Assembly (NCBI RefSeq): GCF_012641365.1
Contig: NZ_JABAIM010000002.1
Location: 372,001-436,000, forward strand
Reading direction: 5' to 3'
Length of the DNA: 64,000 nt
Origin: Leeia aquatica
GTDB taxonomy: Bacteria; Pseudomonadota; Gammaproteobacteria; Burkholderiales; Leeiaceae
How positions within the stretch are numbered: the stretch's first letter is position 1; each line of letters starts with the position of its first letter. A model generated the notes under the pieces. That model had not been told where the DNA came from and ran no database searches. It saw only the letters and a list, made by a program, of their open reading frames with translations. Positions 19,220-27,383 of the stretch are shown here, in pieces. The position numbers and the translations under genes are program-made.

Positions 19220-19446
19220 TATCACGATTCCTGATGCGGCACTGCACCGAAGCACCGGTTGCAGCGCCGGATTGACGCTTGACCGTGACGGCACCGCCGC
19301 CACAATCGCCATCGCAGTACCGCCGCCAGCCCCGCAAGGCTGGCAACCGTACAACATGCTGATTTTAGCAAAAAATTTAGCCCACTACCGACCGACTACA
19401 GCCCGCAAGCGACATTTTCTTGCAACGCAACAGCGCGCACACCCTT

Positions 19447-20166
19447 CTAGAGCCGACGATACTGCACCAGACGGCTATCCAGCCACATCCGCCGCCACTC
19501 CACCGGCAAGCCCTCCAGATCACACGCCCGCCGCATCACCCGCAGCAAAGGGCTATGTTCCGGAAAGCGCAACCACGGCTCCTCATCCGCCGGGGCTGCC
19601 ACAAACCATTCCTGCACCCCGCCCACCCGCACGCCAAACTCGGCGGCGTACAGGCGATACATCTGACCGCCATACTGCTTGATCAGGCGCGGCTCCAGCC
19701 GGTCGAAGCGCTCGGCATCCAGCACCGACTCCTCATACCCCACCATCCGCCCCGCCACCCGCAGCTGCCGCCGCACCAGGCGCACCGGCGCATTACGGCG
19801 CAATTGCAGCATGTCCGACGCCCGCTCGCTGGCCACACCGCGGCCACAACTCAGCAGCTCCGGCTCCACCCGCTCCGGCGCGGCCAGGCCATCATCGCCA
19901 CTGGCGCACAACGCCGACCACTGCCATTCATCCGGCCACGCCGCCACAAAGGTACCCACCCCCTGCCGACGCAGCAGCAAACCTTCTGCCACCAGCGCAT
20001 CCAGCGCCTTGCGCACCGTACCCTGGCTCACCTGAAAACGGTCCGCCAGCGTGTACTCGCTCGGCAGCGATTCATCCGCCAGCCACTCGCCTGCAGACAC
20101 CGCCTCCATCAGGTAGCGTTTCACCTGCAGATACAAAGGCTGAAAAACCGGACGTGGTGAACTCAT
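19447..20166 (-). CDS. GntR-family (HutC/UTRA) transcriptional regulator
   Basis: 239 residues. N-terminal winged helix of the GntR family ([54 protein letters not shown]), then a UTRA ligand-binding domain ([26 protein letters not shown]). The start at 20166 ([12 protein letters not shown]) fits the family. Its position between sdhC and the divergent mdh, with a perfect palindrome 44 bases upstream, suggests autoregulation and control of mdh and perhaps of the sdh/suc genes. The ligand could be a TCA intermediate, but this is inference. Confidence 0.92.
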   Translation of the reverse strand: MSSPRPVFQPLYLQVKRYLMEAVSAGEWLADESLPSEYTLADRFQVSQGTVRKALDALVAEGLLLRRQGVGTFVAAWPDEWQWSALCASGDDGLAAPERVEPELLSCGRGVASERASDMLQLRRNAPVRLVRRQLRVAGRMVGYEESVLDAERFDRLEPRLIKQYGGQMYRLYAAEFGVRVGGVQEWFVAAPADEEPWLRFPEHSPLLRVMRRACDLEGLPVEWRRMWLDSRLVQYRRL

Positions 20167-20209
20167 ACTGGCTGCCTTTTTACCATTGCCCCCTCCCCCT
20201 GTCCATACA

Positions 20210-20225
20210 TGTCTTATATAAGACA
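20210..20225. promoter_or_regulatory. 16-bp perfect palindrome, probable GntR operator
   Basis: TGTCTTATATAAGACA is fully self-complementary. It lies 44 bases upstream of the gntR start and 259 bases upstream of mdh. Its symmetry and length suit an operator for a HutC-subfamily GntR dimer, so it is the best candidate site for the adjacent regulator. No second perfect copy was noticed by eye in the sdhC or gltA upstream regions. Confidence 0.65.
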
Positions 20226-20231
20226 CATGAC

Positions 20232-20245
20232 TTGATCAAGGTCAA
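20232..20245. promoter_or_regulatory. FNR/ANR-like box
   Basis: TTGATCAAGGTCAA matches the FNR/ANR consensus TTGAT-N4-ATCAA at 9 of 10 positions. It is 6 bases from the 16-bp palindrome. This suggests oxygen-dependent control of gntR and/or mdh. A 10-base motif can arise by chance and no regulator gene is nearby. Confidence 0.4.
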
Positions 20246-20372
20246 GCACAAATCCACCTCATCTGCTATCGTCAAAAAACCGTGTGCCGTGCTACACTGC
20301 CCGACGCATATTGCAGCGCACGATAAACCGGCCCACCGGTCCGCTGGCCAACCGGTTGATCACGCGCACACC

Positions 20373-20378
20373 TATAAT
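20373..20378 (+). promoter_or_regulatory. possible -10 box of mdh
   Basis: A consensus TATAAT lies 105 bases upstream of the mdh ATG. A recognisable -35 at the standard spacing is not seen, so the promoter may be activator-assisted. Confidence 0.4.
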
Positions 20379-20483
20379 CTGAATAGTCCATGCATGGACA
20401 AACGCCGCCGTGCTGTCGTGCAGCAAGCGTCAGCCTGGTTTCGCGCCGTCCCTGTGAAACAACCAGACGTTGGAGCCCACACC

Positions 20484-21470
20484 ATGAAAGCACCCGTACG
20501 TGTTGCCGTAACCGGCGCAGCCGGTCAGATCGGCTACAGCCTGCTGTTCCGTATCGCCAGTGGCGAAATGCTGGGCAAAGACCAGCCGGTCATCCTGCAA
20601 TTGCTGGAAGTGGCACACGAGAAAGCCCAGCAAGCCCTCAAGGGCGTGATCATGGAGCTGGACGACTGCGCCTTCCCGCTGCTGGCTGGTGTGGTGGCAA
20701 CCGACGACCCAATGGTAGCCTTCAAGGATGCCGACATCGCCCTGCTGGTTGGCGCCCGCCCGCGCGGCCCCGGCATGGAACGCAAGGACCTGCTGCAGGA
20801 AAACGCCAAGATCTTCACCGTGCAAGGCGCCGCACTGAACGCCGTAGCCAGCCGCAACGTGAAGGTACTGGTGGTGGGCAACCCGGCCAACACCAACGCC
20901 TACATCGCCATGAAGAGCGCACCGGACCTGCCGTCCAAGAACTTCACCGCCATGCTGCGTCTGGACCACAACCGTGCTCTGTCGCAACTGGCCGCCAAAT
21001 CCGGCAAAGCCGTCAGCAGCATCGACAAGCTGGTGGTCTGGGGCAACCACAGCCCGACCATGTACCCGGACTACCGCTTCGCCACCGTGGGCGGTGACAG
21101 CCTGAAGGCCCTGATCAACGACGAAGAATGGAACCGCACCACCTTCCTGCCGACCGTTGGCAAGCGTGGCGCCGCCATCATCGAAGCCCGCGGCCTCTCC
21201 TCCGCCGCCTCCGCCGCCAACGCCGCGGTTGACCACATCCGCGACTGGGTGCTGGGTACCAACGGCAAGTGGGTCACCATGGGCGTGCCATCCGACGGCA
21301 GCTACGGTATTCCGGAAGGCGTGATCTACGGTGTGCCGGTCACCTGCGAGAACGGCGAATACACCCGCATCACCGGCCTGGAAATCGACGAATTCAGCCG
21401 CGAACGGATGAACTTCACCCTGGCTGAACTGGAAGAAGAACGCGCCGGCGTCGCCCACCTGCTGGGCTAA
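20484..21470 (+). CDS. mdh: malate dehydrogenase
   Basis: A 328-residue NAD-dependent enzyme that interconverts malate and oxaloacetate. Seen: N-terminal nucleotide fold [39 protein letters not shown] and the active-site loop [13 protein letters not shown] with the catalytic histidine. The length and motifs are of the cytosolic-type MDH group common in beta-proteobacteria. The ATG at 20484 has GGAG 8 bases upstream and matches the family N-terminus; the frame is open for another 330 bases upstream but unsupported. It is divergent from gntR and followed by a strong terminator. Confidence 0.97.
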   Translation: MKAPVRVAVTGAAGQIGYSLLFRIASGEMLGKDQPVILQLLEVAHEKAQQALKGVIMELDDCAFPLLAGVVATDDPMVAFKDADIALLVGARPRGPGMERKDLLQENAKIFTVQGAALNAVASRNVKVLVVGNPANTNAYIAMKSAPDLPSKNFTAMLRLDHNRALSQLAAKSGKAVSSIDKLVVWGNHSPTMYPDYRFATVGGDSLKALINDEEWNRTTFLPTVGKRGAAIIEARGLSSAASAANAAVDHIRDWVLGTNGKWVTMGVPSDGSYGIPEGVIYGVPVTCENGEYTRITGLEIDEFSRERMNFTLAELEEERAGVAHLLG

Positions 21471-21491
21471 GCCGACCGCTTCCGGTCACGA

Positions 21492-21523
21492 AAACAGGCG
21501 GGCATGTCCCGCCTGTTTTTTTT
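21492..21523 (+). terminator. intrinsic terminator of mdh
   Basis: AAACAGGCGGG (21492-21502) pairs with CCCGCCTGTTT (21508-21518) and a run of T residues follows. It lies 21 bases after the mdh stop. Confidence 0.93.
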
Positions 21524-21688
21524 GGGTATATTGGTCACATAACCTGCTGCCCTCTTGCTCACCAGCGATTAAAGGGATGAGGGTTTAATGAGCGTGGCGA
21601 TTAGAAGTGTGTGGGAGCCGTCGCTTCAGTCAACTGCTCCAAAATCTTTTTGCATCTGCTAGAGAAAATTATAAAAAGAAGGGGTGGC

Positions 21689-21877
21689 ATGAAAAAAATC
21701 CTGTGCATGATATTTTCAATATTAGCAATTTCATTACTGATCGTTTTTCTGCCACAGGTCATTTCAGGGCAAGCCAGCCTGAGTATGACGCTATTTACTC
21801 TGATTTCCCTACCCTATGGCGCTTACCTGTTTGGCTACTACGCCTTGTATGAGAAGCTTCCTTTTAGAAGAGATTAG
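21689..21877 (+). CDS. small two-helix membrane protein
   Basis: 62 residues beginning MKKILCMIFSILAISLLIVFLP, with two hydrophobic helices (about 3-22 and 30-52) and a short charged tail. The GGGGTG before the ATG is an acceptable ribosome site. Base composition is clearly AT-richer than mdh and prpR on either side, as for the rest of the 21.5-22.65 kb island. No family is recognised. Genes like this often accompany immunity proteins of polymorphic toxin systems, but that is context-based inference only. Confidence 0.55.
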   Translation: MKKILCMIFSILAISLLIVFLPQVISGQASLSMTLFTLISLPYGAYLFGYYALYEKLPFRRD

Positions 21878-21992
21878 CTGCTGGGTCCCGTATGAATATC
21901 AGCTTGCAGATGGACTAGACGCCTTGCATGATGCTATCACGGCTATACCTGAGCACCATCCGGGTATGCAGATTTGGGCAGAACAGGCTTAA
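21849..21992 (+). CDS. 47-residue acidic small protein
   Basis: Opens MRSFLLEEISCWVPYEYQ and ends IWAEQA, overlapping the end of the membrane protein by 29 bases in another frame. The composition (several W, Y, E, D; balanced hydrophobics) looks protein-like rather than a random shadow frame, and the stop lies 33 bases before the next gene's ATG. It may be a genuine small cistron or the C-terminal half of a broken gene. Family unknown. Confidence 0.35.
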   Translation: MRSFLLEEISCWVPYEYQLADGLDALHDAITAIPEHHPGMQIWAEQA

Positions 21993-22025
21993 TATGTCGA
22001 CGAGGTGCTACTCAGGAGCAGAGGG

Positions 22026-22289
22026 ATGAAGTTTGTAGATAAGCGCATTTTCAAAGGAGAACGCTTTTCAATTGGTATAGAAGCGACAACGGGGCGGTCT
22101 TATTTAGCCATTCCAGTCGCAAATTCTTTGGTGGAATACGAGGAATACTATGAGATTGATCAAGCGCTCGTAGAGGACTGTGCAAACAATCTGGAAGCGC
22201 TGCTGGAAATTGCTCGCTTGTGCAGAACCCGTCAGTTTGATCATCACCTGATCATGCCAGCCGGGCGGCTCAGGGGCACGGCATTGTAA
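22026..22289 (+). CDS. small soluble protein, possible orphan immunity protein
   Basis: 87 residues from ATG 22026, with AGGAG 7 bases upstream. The YLAIPVANSLVEYEEYYEI core resembles a family of small hypothetical proteins I associate with immunity or effector clusters; I cannot name it with certainty. The last 15 codons (from the end of RQFDHH onward) fall in the 151-bp repeat, and a matching tail without its gene body lies downstream of the MFS gene near 5655-5692. Confidence 0.6.
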   Translation: MKFVDKRIFKGERFSIGIEATTGRSYLAIPVANSLVEYEEYYEIDQALVEDCANNLEALLEIARLCRTRQFDHHLIMPAGRLRGTAL

Positions 22290-22395
22290 GCTTGAGTGGC
22301 TTGACTGAAACGGACTGATTCGCAATGAAAAAGACTATTTTCAACGCAGATGGGCTCACGCTGTTACAAGAGGGTGAACAATATGACGTCACCTA
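22245..22395 (+). repeat. 151-bp direct repeat, copy 2
   Basis: Gap-free match to 5648-5798 in the same orientation, with 6 mismatches clustered in the left third and the last 111 bp identical. This copy overlaps the 3' end of the gene at 22026-22289, the start of the truncated frame at 22325 and the start codon of the gene at 22383. The two copies bracket about 16.4 kb containing the whole TCA block and mdh. Confidence 0.93.
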
Positions 22396-22396
22396 A
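22325..22396 (+). pseudogene. truncated 23-codon frame in repeat copy 2
   Basis: The same first 23 residues as the frame at 5728 (MKKTIFNADGLTLLQEG and on), but a TAA completed by the first base beyond the repeat stops it at 22394-22396. The repeat boundary therefore truncates the gene. Its ribosome site and ATG lie within the repeat. Confidence 0.45.
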
Positions 22397-22646
22397 AGCG
22401 TTTACGTCGTCGGATGCTGAAATCTGGAAAGCCAAGCTTGGCGCCTATTCCTCAGTGAGTAAACTACTCCGCGACCTTGCTGAGCACTATGGTTTATCAA
22501 GAAATGATGCCGCTGTACTACTTTATGAACTCTTCGATGGCTTTTCGCTGGACGATATTAGCTATGTGTGGAAGTGGGATTATGTGGGGAGTGGCCGAGG
22601 GATTTCAGATCAACACCTTGACCAGCAGCTTGGGCACTTGTTATAG
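22383..22646 (+). CDS. small helical protein at the repeat junction
   Basis: 87 residues starting MTSPKAFTSSDAEIWKAKLG at an ATG inside the repeat, preceded by GAGGGTG at a good distance. The sequence predicts mostly helices (VSKLLRDLAEHYGLSRNDAAVLLYELF), resembling a small regulatory or immunity-type protein. Only its first four codons derive from the repeat; the rest is unique to this locus. It overlaps the truncated frame at 22325. Family not recognised. Confidence 0.55.
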   Translation: MTSPKAFTSSDAEIWKAKLGAYSSVSKLLRDLAEHYGLSRNDAAVLLYELFDGFSLDDISYVWKWDYVGSGRGISDQHLDQQLGHLL

Positions 22647-22719
22647 AATTTTAACAAGCTACTACCTGAACCAATTTGCTGCATCCCCGGCCAGCGTGCA
22701 TTTCTCACTACCGTAGCCA

Positions 22720-24594
22720 TCATACACCTCCCCCCTTCCTTCTCCTCCACAACGTCGTGCGGCTGATGCCGAGCGCGCGGGCGGCGGCTTGCAGGTCGCC
22801 TTGGTGGTGGGCGAGGGTGGCTTCGATGGGGTCGGTTGAGGTGGGGGTGGGGTGGAGTTCGGGCAGGATGCTGGACCAGTCGGCCCCGGTGGCGGTGTGG
22901 GCGTGGCCGAGGTGGAATACGAGGGCGCGTTCCAGCAGGTTTTCCAGTTCGCGCACATTGCCGGGCCAGGCGTAGCCTTGGGCGTGCTGCAGCACGGCTT
23001 GCCAGACCGGGTGGGTGTCGCCGCCCTGCCCCAGTTTGGCTTGCAGCCCGGCCAGCAGGTGCTGGGCCAGCAGGGGCAGGTCTTGCAGGCGTTCGCGCAG
23101 TGGCGGCACGTTGAGCGCGAGGATATTGAGGCGGTAGTAGAGGTCGGCGCGGAAGCGGCCTTCCGCTACGCGCTGGCGCAGGTCGGCATGGGTGGCGGCC
23201 ATCACGCGGAGGTCAACCGGGGTGGGCTCGACACCGCCCAGCCGCAGCACTTCCCGCTCCTGCAGCACGCGCAGCAGGCGGGTTTGCAGCGGTAGCGGCA
23301 TGTCGCCGATTTCGTCGAGGAACAGGGTGCCGGTGTGTGCCAGCTCGATCAGGCCCGCCTTGCCGCCCTTGCGGCTGCCGGTAAACGCGCCTTCTTCAAA
23401 GCCGAACAGTTCGGATTCCAGCAGGCTGTCGGGAAAGGCGGCGCAGTTGATGGCCACAAACGGCGCATGGCGGCGGGCGGAGTGCAGGTGCATGCCTTGC
23501 GCCAGCAGCTCCTTGCCGGTGCCGGATTCACCTTGCAGCAGCACCACCGCGTCGCTGGCACCGTAGAGCCGGGCCAGCTCGCGCACCCGCTGGATCGCGG
23601 GCGATTCACCCACCAGATCGTCCAGCCGGTAGCGGGCGCGGAATTGCCGCCGCTGGCTGAGGGTACGCAGCTTGCGGTCGGCGCTCTGGATGCTGCTGGC
23701 GTCCTGAAAGGTGAGCACCGCGCCGGTCTGCTGGCCTTGCTCGATCAGCGGCAGGCGGTGGGTCACCAGGGTGCGCTGGCCGACCGATTCCACCCGTTCG
23801 CGGCTGGCTTCGCCACTGCGCAGCACATCCTGCAGGCTGAGCGGCGGGCACAGCTCGGAGAGGCGGCGGCCGGTAGCCCATTCTTCCGCCACCCCCAGCA
23901 GGTGCGCCATCGCCGGGTTGAGGGTTTCGATGCGCTCCTCCATGTCCACCGCCACCACGCCTTCGGCCAGCGTCTGCACAATACAGTCGAGCCGCTCGCG
24001 CTTGATCTCTTCCAGATGGGCGATGCGGGCCACCTCCAGCGCATCGTCAAACGCGCGGCGCACCGAGGGCGCGGAGTAGAGGATCACCCCCGGCAGCCCT
24101 TCCTGCATCGCCCACGACACGATCAGGCTGGAGCCGACCACCACCACCCGTTCACCGGAGTGGGCCAGCGTACGCAATAGCTGGCGAGCCGCTTCGTCCT
24201 GCTGATAGGTGCGGATGTCCAGCGGCAGGCTGAGCATGGGCTGCAGGTCGGCAAACTCGCTGGCGAGCTGCTGGCGGGTGAGGATCACCACCCGCCCAGC
24301 ATCCATCGCCTGCGCCTGCTGCAGCGCCAGCAGTACGTCAAAGCCATTGACCTGGATGGTGGCCACCGGCACCGGCAGCGCCTCGCGCAGCTGCTGGGCA
24401 TTGGCCCCGGCCGCCACCAGTGCGTCCAGCAGCCCGGCCCGCCACAGGCTGCGGGCATCCTGCTCGGCGTCCTCCAGCGGGCGGTCGAGCAATCGCCAGT
24501 CGGCGAGGTGGGCGTATTCGGTGAGCTGGCTACGGCACAGGTCGGCCAGCCCTCGGGTGGCGACCACGGCAATCTGCGGTTTGCGGCTGGGCAT
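22720..24594 (-). CDS. prpR: sigma-54-dependent propionate catabolism regulator
   Basis: 624 residues. N-terminal PrpR sensor domain (about 1-180; senses 2-methylcitrate in studied species), a PAS-like segment (about 195-300), then an AAA+ sigma-54 activation domain with GESGTGKELLA (Walker A), GAFTGS (sigma-54 contact loop) and GTLFLDEIGDMP (Walker B). A C-terminal Fis-type helix-turn-helix ends the protein (AARALGISRTTLWRRR). The start at 24594 gives MPSRKPQIAVVATRG. It is divergent from prpB, whose upstream region carries a consensus -24/-12 promoter and inverted repeats for this regulator. Confidence 0.96.
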   Translation of the reverse strand: MPSRKPQIAVVATRGLADLCRSQLTEYAHLADWRLLDRPLEDAEQDARSLWRAGLLDALVAAGANAQQLREALPVPVATIQVNGFDVLLALQQAQAMDAGRVVILTRQQLASEFADLQPMLSLPLDIRTYQQDEAARQLLRTLAHSGERVVVVGSSLIVSWAMQEGLPGVILYSAPSVRRAFDDALEVARIAHLEEIKRERLDCIVQTLAEGVVAVDMEERIETLNPAMAHLLGVAEEWATGRRLSELCPPLSLQDVLRSGEASRERVESVGQRTLVTHRLPLIEQGQQTGAVLTFQDASSIQSADRKLRTLSQRRQFRARYRLDDLVGESPAIQRVRELARLYGASDAVVLLQGESGTGKELLAQGMHLHSARRHAPFVAINCAAFPDSLLESELFGFEEGAFTGSRKGGKAGLIELAHTGTLFLDEIGDMPLPLQTRLLRVLQEREVLRLGGVEPTPVDLRVMAATHADLRQRVAEGRFRADLYYRLNILALNVPPLRERLQDLPLLAQHLLAGLQAKLGQGGDTHPVWQAVLQHAQGYAWPGNVRELENLLERALVFHLGHAHTATGADWSSILPELHPTPTSTDPIEATLAHHQGDLQAAARALGISRTTLWRRRKGGGV

Positions 24595-24604
24595 AGCTTC
24601 ACTT

Positions 24605-24639
24605 TGAAACAGCAATGTTTCATATTGAAACATGAAACC
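24605..24639. promoter_or_regulatory. PrpR upstream activating sites
   Basis: Four copies of the TGAAAC(A/C) unit in alternating orientation: TGAAACA 24605-24611, TGTTTCA 24616-24622, TGAAACA 24626-24632 and TGAAACC 24633-24639. The middle pair is a perfect inverted repeat with a 3-base spacer. The cluster is about 90-120 bases upstream of the -24 element, the normal distance for a sigma-54 enhancer, and directly upstream of prpR. Confidence 0.75.
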
Positions 24640-24728
24640 ATGCCCTGCACCAGCGGCGCCAAACCGCTCGCCTGATAATCATTTGATTCCATGCAGAAAA
24701 ACCACGCCCGCCCGCCGCCCCAGCGTGC

Positions 24729-24744
24729 TGGCACGCGCCTTGCA
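24729..24744 (+). promoter_or_regulatory. sigma-54 promoter of prpBC-GNAT-prpD
   Basis: TGGCACG at 24729-24735, four bases, then TTGCA at 24740-24744: an exact match to the -24/-12 consensus TGGCACG-N4-TTGC(A/T). Transcription would start near 24756, leaving a leader of roughly 20 bases before the prpB ATG at 24778. Confidence 0.88.
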
Positions 24745-24777
24745 GGGGAATGGGCCACTTACCTGACCGGAGGTTAT

Positions 24778-25671
24778 ATGTCTCACCTCATCAGCGCCGG
24801 ACGGCGCTTCCGCGATGCCGTTGCCAACGAGCACCCCTTGCAGGTGATGGGTGCCATCAATGCTTACGCTGCCCGTCTGGCCGAGCACAGCGGCTACCGT
24901 GCGCTATACCTGTCGGGGGGCGGCGTGGCGGCAGGCTCCTGCGGCATCCCCGATCTGGGCATCACCACGCTGGAAGATGTGCTGATCGACGTGCGCCGCA
25001 TCACCGACGTGACCGAGCTGCCCTTGCTGGTGGACATTGATACCGGCTGGGGCGGCGCTTTCAACATCGCCCGCGCCATCCGCAGCCTGGAAAAGGCCGG
25101 GGCCGGGGCGGTGCATATTGAAGATCAGGTGCAGCAGAAGCGCTGCGGCCATCGCCCGAACAAGGCCATCGTCAGCCAGGCCGAGATGGTGGACCGCATC
25201 AAGGCGGCGGTGGATGCTCGCCGCGATGCGGACTTCGTGATCATGGCCCGCACCGACGCGCTGGCGGTCGAAGGGCTGAACGCCGCCATCGACCGCGCCT
25301 GCGCCTGCGTGGAGGCCGGTGCCGACATGATTTTCCCGGAAGCGATGACCGAGCTCGGCATGTACCGCCAGTTTGTCGACGCGGTAAAGGTGCCGGTGCT
25401 GGCCAATATCACCGAGTTTGGCAGCACGCCGCTGTTCACCACCCGCGAGCTGGGTGACGCTGGCGTGGCGATGGTGCTGTATCCGCTGTCGGCCTTCCGC
25501 GCCATGAACCAGGCCGCGCTGGAGGTATATCAGGCGATCCGCCGTGATGGCACGCAGCAGAGTGTGGTAGACCGCATGCAGACCCGTGCCGAACTGTACC
25601 AACACCTGGGCTATCACGATTTCGAGCAGAAGCTCGACGCGCTGTTTGCCCGCGAAAATGTGGCGGAATAA
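24778..25671 (+). CDS. prpB: 2-methylisocitrate lyase
   Basis: A 297-residue enzyme that cleaves 2-methylisocitrate to pyruvate and succinate, the last step of the methylcitrate cycle. Seen: [10 protein letters not shown] near the N-terminus, VDIDTGWG (metal binding) and the catalytic KRCGH motif in [10 protein letters not shown]. Start ATG 24778 has GGAGG immediately upstream and lies after the sigma-54 promoter; an in-frame ATG at 24691 would be upstream of the transcription start. First gene of the prp operon. Confidence 0.97.
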   Translation: MSHLISAGRRFRDAVANEHPLQVMGAINAYAARLAEHSGYRALYLSGGGVAAGSCGIPDLGITTLEDVLIDVRRITDVTELPLLVDIDTGWGGAFNIARAIRSLEKAGAGAVHIEDQVQQKRCGHRPNKAIVSQAEMVDRIKAAVDARRDADFVIMARTDALAVEGLNAAIDRACACVEAGADMIFPEAMTELGMYRQFVDAVKVPVLANITEFGSTPLFTTRELGDAGVAMVLYPLSAFRAMNQAALEVYQAIRRDGTQQSVVDRMQTRAELYQHLGYHDFEQKLDALFARENVAE

Positions 25672-25704
25672 GCGCCCGTCTCTCCATCCCGAAGAGGAAC
25701 CCTC

Positions 25705-26862
25705 ATGACCCAGAGCACCGAATCTGTCCTGCCCAAGCCAAAAAAGTCCGTCGCGCTGTCTGGCGTGGCCGCGGGCAATACCGCGCTGTGTACCGTGGGC
25801 CGCACCGGCAATGACCTGCACTATCGCGGTTACGACATCCTGGACGTGGCCGATCAGTGCGAGTTTGAAGAAATCGCCCACCTGCTGGTGCACGGCAAGC
25901 TGCCAACCCGCGCTGAGCTGACCGCTTACAAGCAGAAGCTGCGCGCCCTGCGCGGCCTGCCGCAAGCGGTAAAGGCGGTGCTGGAGCAGTTGCCCGCCGC
26001 CACCCACCCGATGGACGTGATGCGCACCGGTGCCTCCACCCTCGGCTGCGTACTGCCGGAGAAAGACGACCACAACACCCCCGGCGCGCGCGACATTGCC
26101 GACCGGCTGATGGCCTCCTTTGGCTCCATCCTGCTCTACTGGTACCACTTCAGCCACAATGGCCGCCGTATCGAGCTGGAAACCGATGATGATTCCATCG
26201 GCGGCCACTTCCTGCACCTGTTGCACGGCGAGCGCCCGTCCGAGCAGTGGGTGAAGGCGATGCACACCTCGCTGATCCTGTACGCCGAGCACGAGTTCAA
26301 TGCCTCCACCTTCGCTGCCCGCGTGGTGGCCGGTACCGGCTCCGACATGTACTCGGCCATCACCGGCGCGATAGGCGCGCTGCGCGGCCCCAAGCATGGC
26401 GGTGCCAACGAGGTGGCGTTCGAAATCCAGAAACGCTACGACAGCCCGGACGACGCTGAAGCCGACATCCGCGCCCGTGTGGAACGCAAGGAAGTGGTGA
26501 TCGGCTTCGGCCACCCGGTGTACACCGTCTCCGACCCGCGCAACAAGGTGATCAAGGAAGTGGCGCGCTCGCTGAGCGATGCTGCGGGCAACCGCAAGAT
26601 GTTCGACATTGCCGACCGGCTGGAAGCGGTGATGTGGGACATCAAGAAGATGTTCCCCAATCTGGACTGGTTCAGCGCGGTCAGCTACCACATGATGCAG
26701 GTGCCGACCGCCATGTTCACCCCGCTGTTCGTGATCTCCCGCACCAGCGGCTGGGCCTCGCACGTGATCGAGCAACGGCAGGATGGCAAGATCATTCGCC
26801 CCTCTGCCAACTACACCGGCCCGGAAGACCTGCGCTTCGTGCCGATCGACGAGCGGAAGTAA
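25705..26862 (+). CDS. prpC: 2-methylcitrate synthase
   Basis: A 385-residue citrate-synthase-family enzyme that condenses propionyl-CoA with oxaloacetate. The catalytic histidine regions [14 protein letters not shown] and [13 protein letters not shown] are present. At under 390 residues and lacking the extra N-terminal domain of the gltA product at 14236, it fits PrpC, not housekeeping citrate synthase, and its place between prpB and prpD settles this. GAGGA precedes the ATG. It begins 33 bases after prpB. Confidence 0.96.
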   Translation: MTQSTESVLPKPKKSVALSGVAAGNTALCTVGRTGNDLHYRGYDILDVADQCEFEEIAHLLVHGKLPTRAELTAYKQKLRALRGLPQAVKAVLEQLPAATHPMDVMRTGASTLGCVLPEKDDHNTPGARDIADRLMASFGSILLYWYHFSHNGRRIELETDDDSIGGHFLHLLHGERPSEQWVKAMHTSLILYAEHEFNASTFAARVVAGTGSDMYSAITGAIGALRGPKHGGANEVAFEIQKRYDSPDDAEADIRARVERKEVVIGFGHPVYTVSDPRNKVIKEVARSLSDAAGNRKMFDIADRLEAVMWDIKKMFPNLDWFSAVSYHMMQVPTAMFTPLFVISRTSGWASHVIEQRQDGKIIRPSANYTGPEDLRFVPIDERK

Positions 26863-26867
26863 AGCGC

Positions 26868-27359
26868 ATGCTGCCGCTGCACTTCCGCGCTGCCCGCCGG
26901 GACGACCTGCCCCGGCTGGTCGCCCTGCTGGCCGACGATGGTCTGGGCCGGGGCCGTGAAACGCCGGAGGAACCACTGCATCCGGATTATCTGGCCGCCT
27001 TCGACAGCCTGGACCGCGACCCGAACCAGCTGCTGCTGGTGGTGGAGCACCAGGCCGAGGTGCTGGGCATGCTGCAGCTCACCTTCATCCCCGGCCTGTC
27101 GCGGCGGGGCGCCACCCGCGCGCACATTGAAGCGGTGCGGGTGGATGGACGCTGGCGGGGCCAGAAGATCGGCGAGCGCCTGATGCAGGAAGCCATCCGC
27201 CGCGCCGAAGCGCACGGCTGCCAGCTGGTGCAGCTCACCAGCGACCGCCAGCGTGAAGCCGCACACCGGTTTTACCAGCGGCTGGGCTTCGCCCCCAGCC
27301 ATACCGGCTTCAAGCTGCGCCTGCCGCTGCAGCCTGATGCCCAAACGGATACCCACTGA
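26868..27359 (+). CDS. GNAT acetyltransferase inside the prp operon
   Basis: A 163-residue GCN5-type N-acetyltransferase. Residues 1-15 (LHFRAARRDDLPRLVALL) form the first strand and helix. The acetyl-CoA-binding motif A is RVDGRWRGQKIGERLMQEAI, and AAHRFYQRLGFAPSHTGFKL is the usual C-terminal motif. It starts 5 bases after the prpC stop and ends 24 bases before the prpD ATG, so it is co-transcribed from the sigma-54 promoter. Substrate unknown: a small molecule, or perhaps a protein, is equally possible. Confidence 0.9.
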   Translation: MLPLHFRAARRDDLPRLVALLADDGLGRGRETPEEPLHPDYLAAFDSLDRDPNQLLLVVEHQAEVLGMLQLTFIPGLSRRGATRAHIEAVRVDGRWRGQKIGERLMQEAIRRAEAHGCQLVQLTSDRQREAAHRFYQRLGFAPSHTGFKLRLPLQPDAQTDTH

Positions 27360-27383
27360 TTCTTGAACTGGAAGGAAACCACC

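Noticed and set aside
5648-22395. The two direct repeats as ends of a composite transposon or genomic island
   Set aside because: The intervening DNA is the core TCA block conserved in this bacterial group, with no transposase or integrase and no terminal inverted repeats.
24904-26976. 690-codon minus-strand frame over prpB/prpC
   Set aside because: Antisense of two conserved enzymes; no family resemblance.
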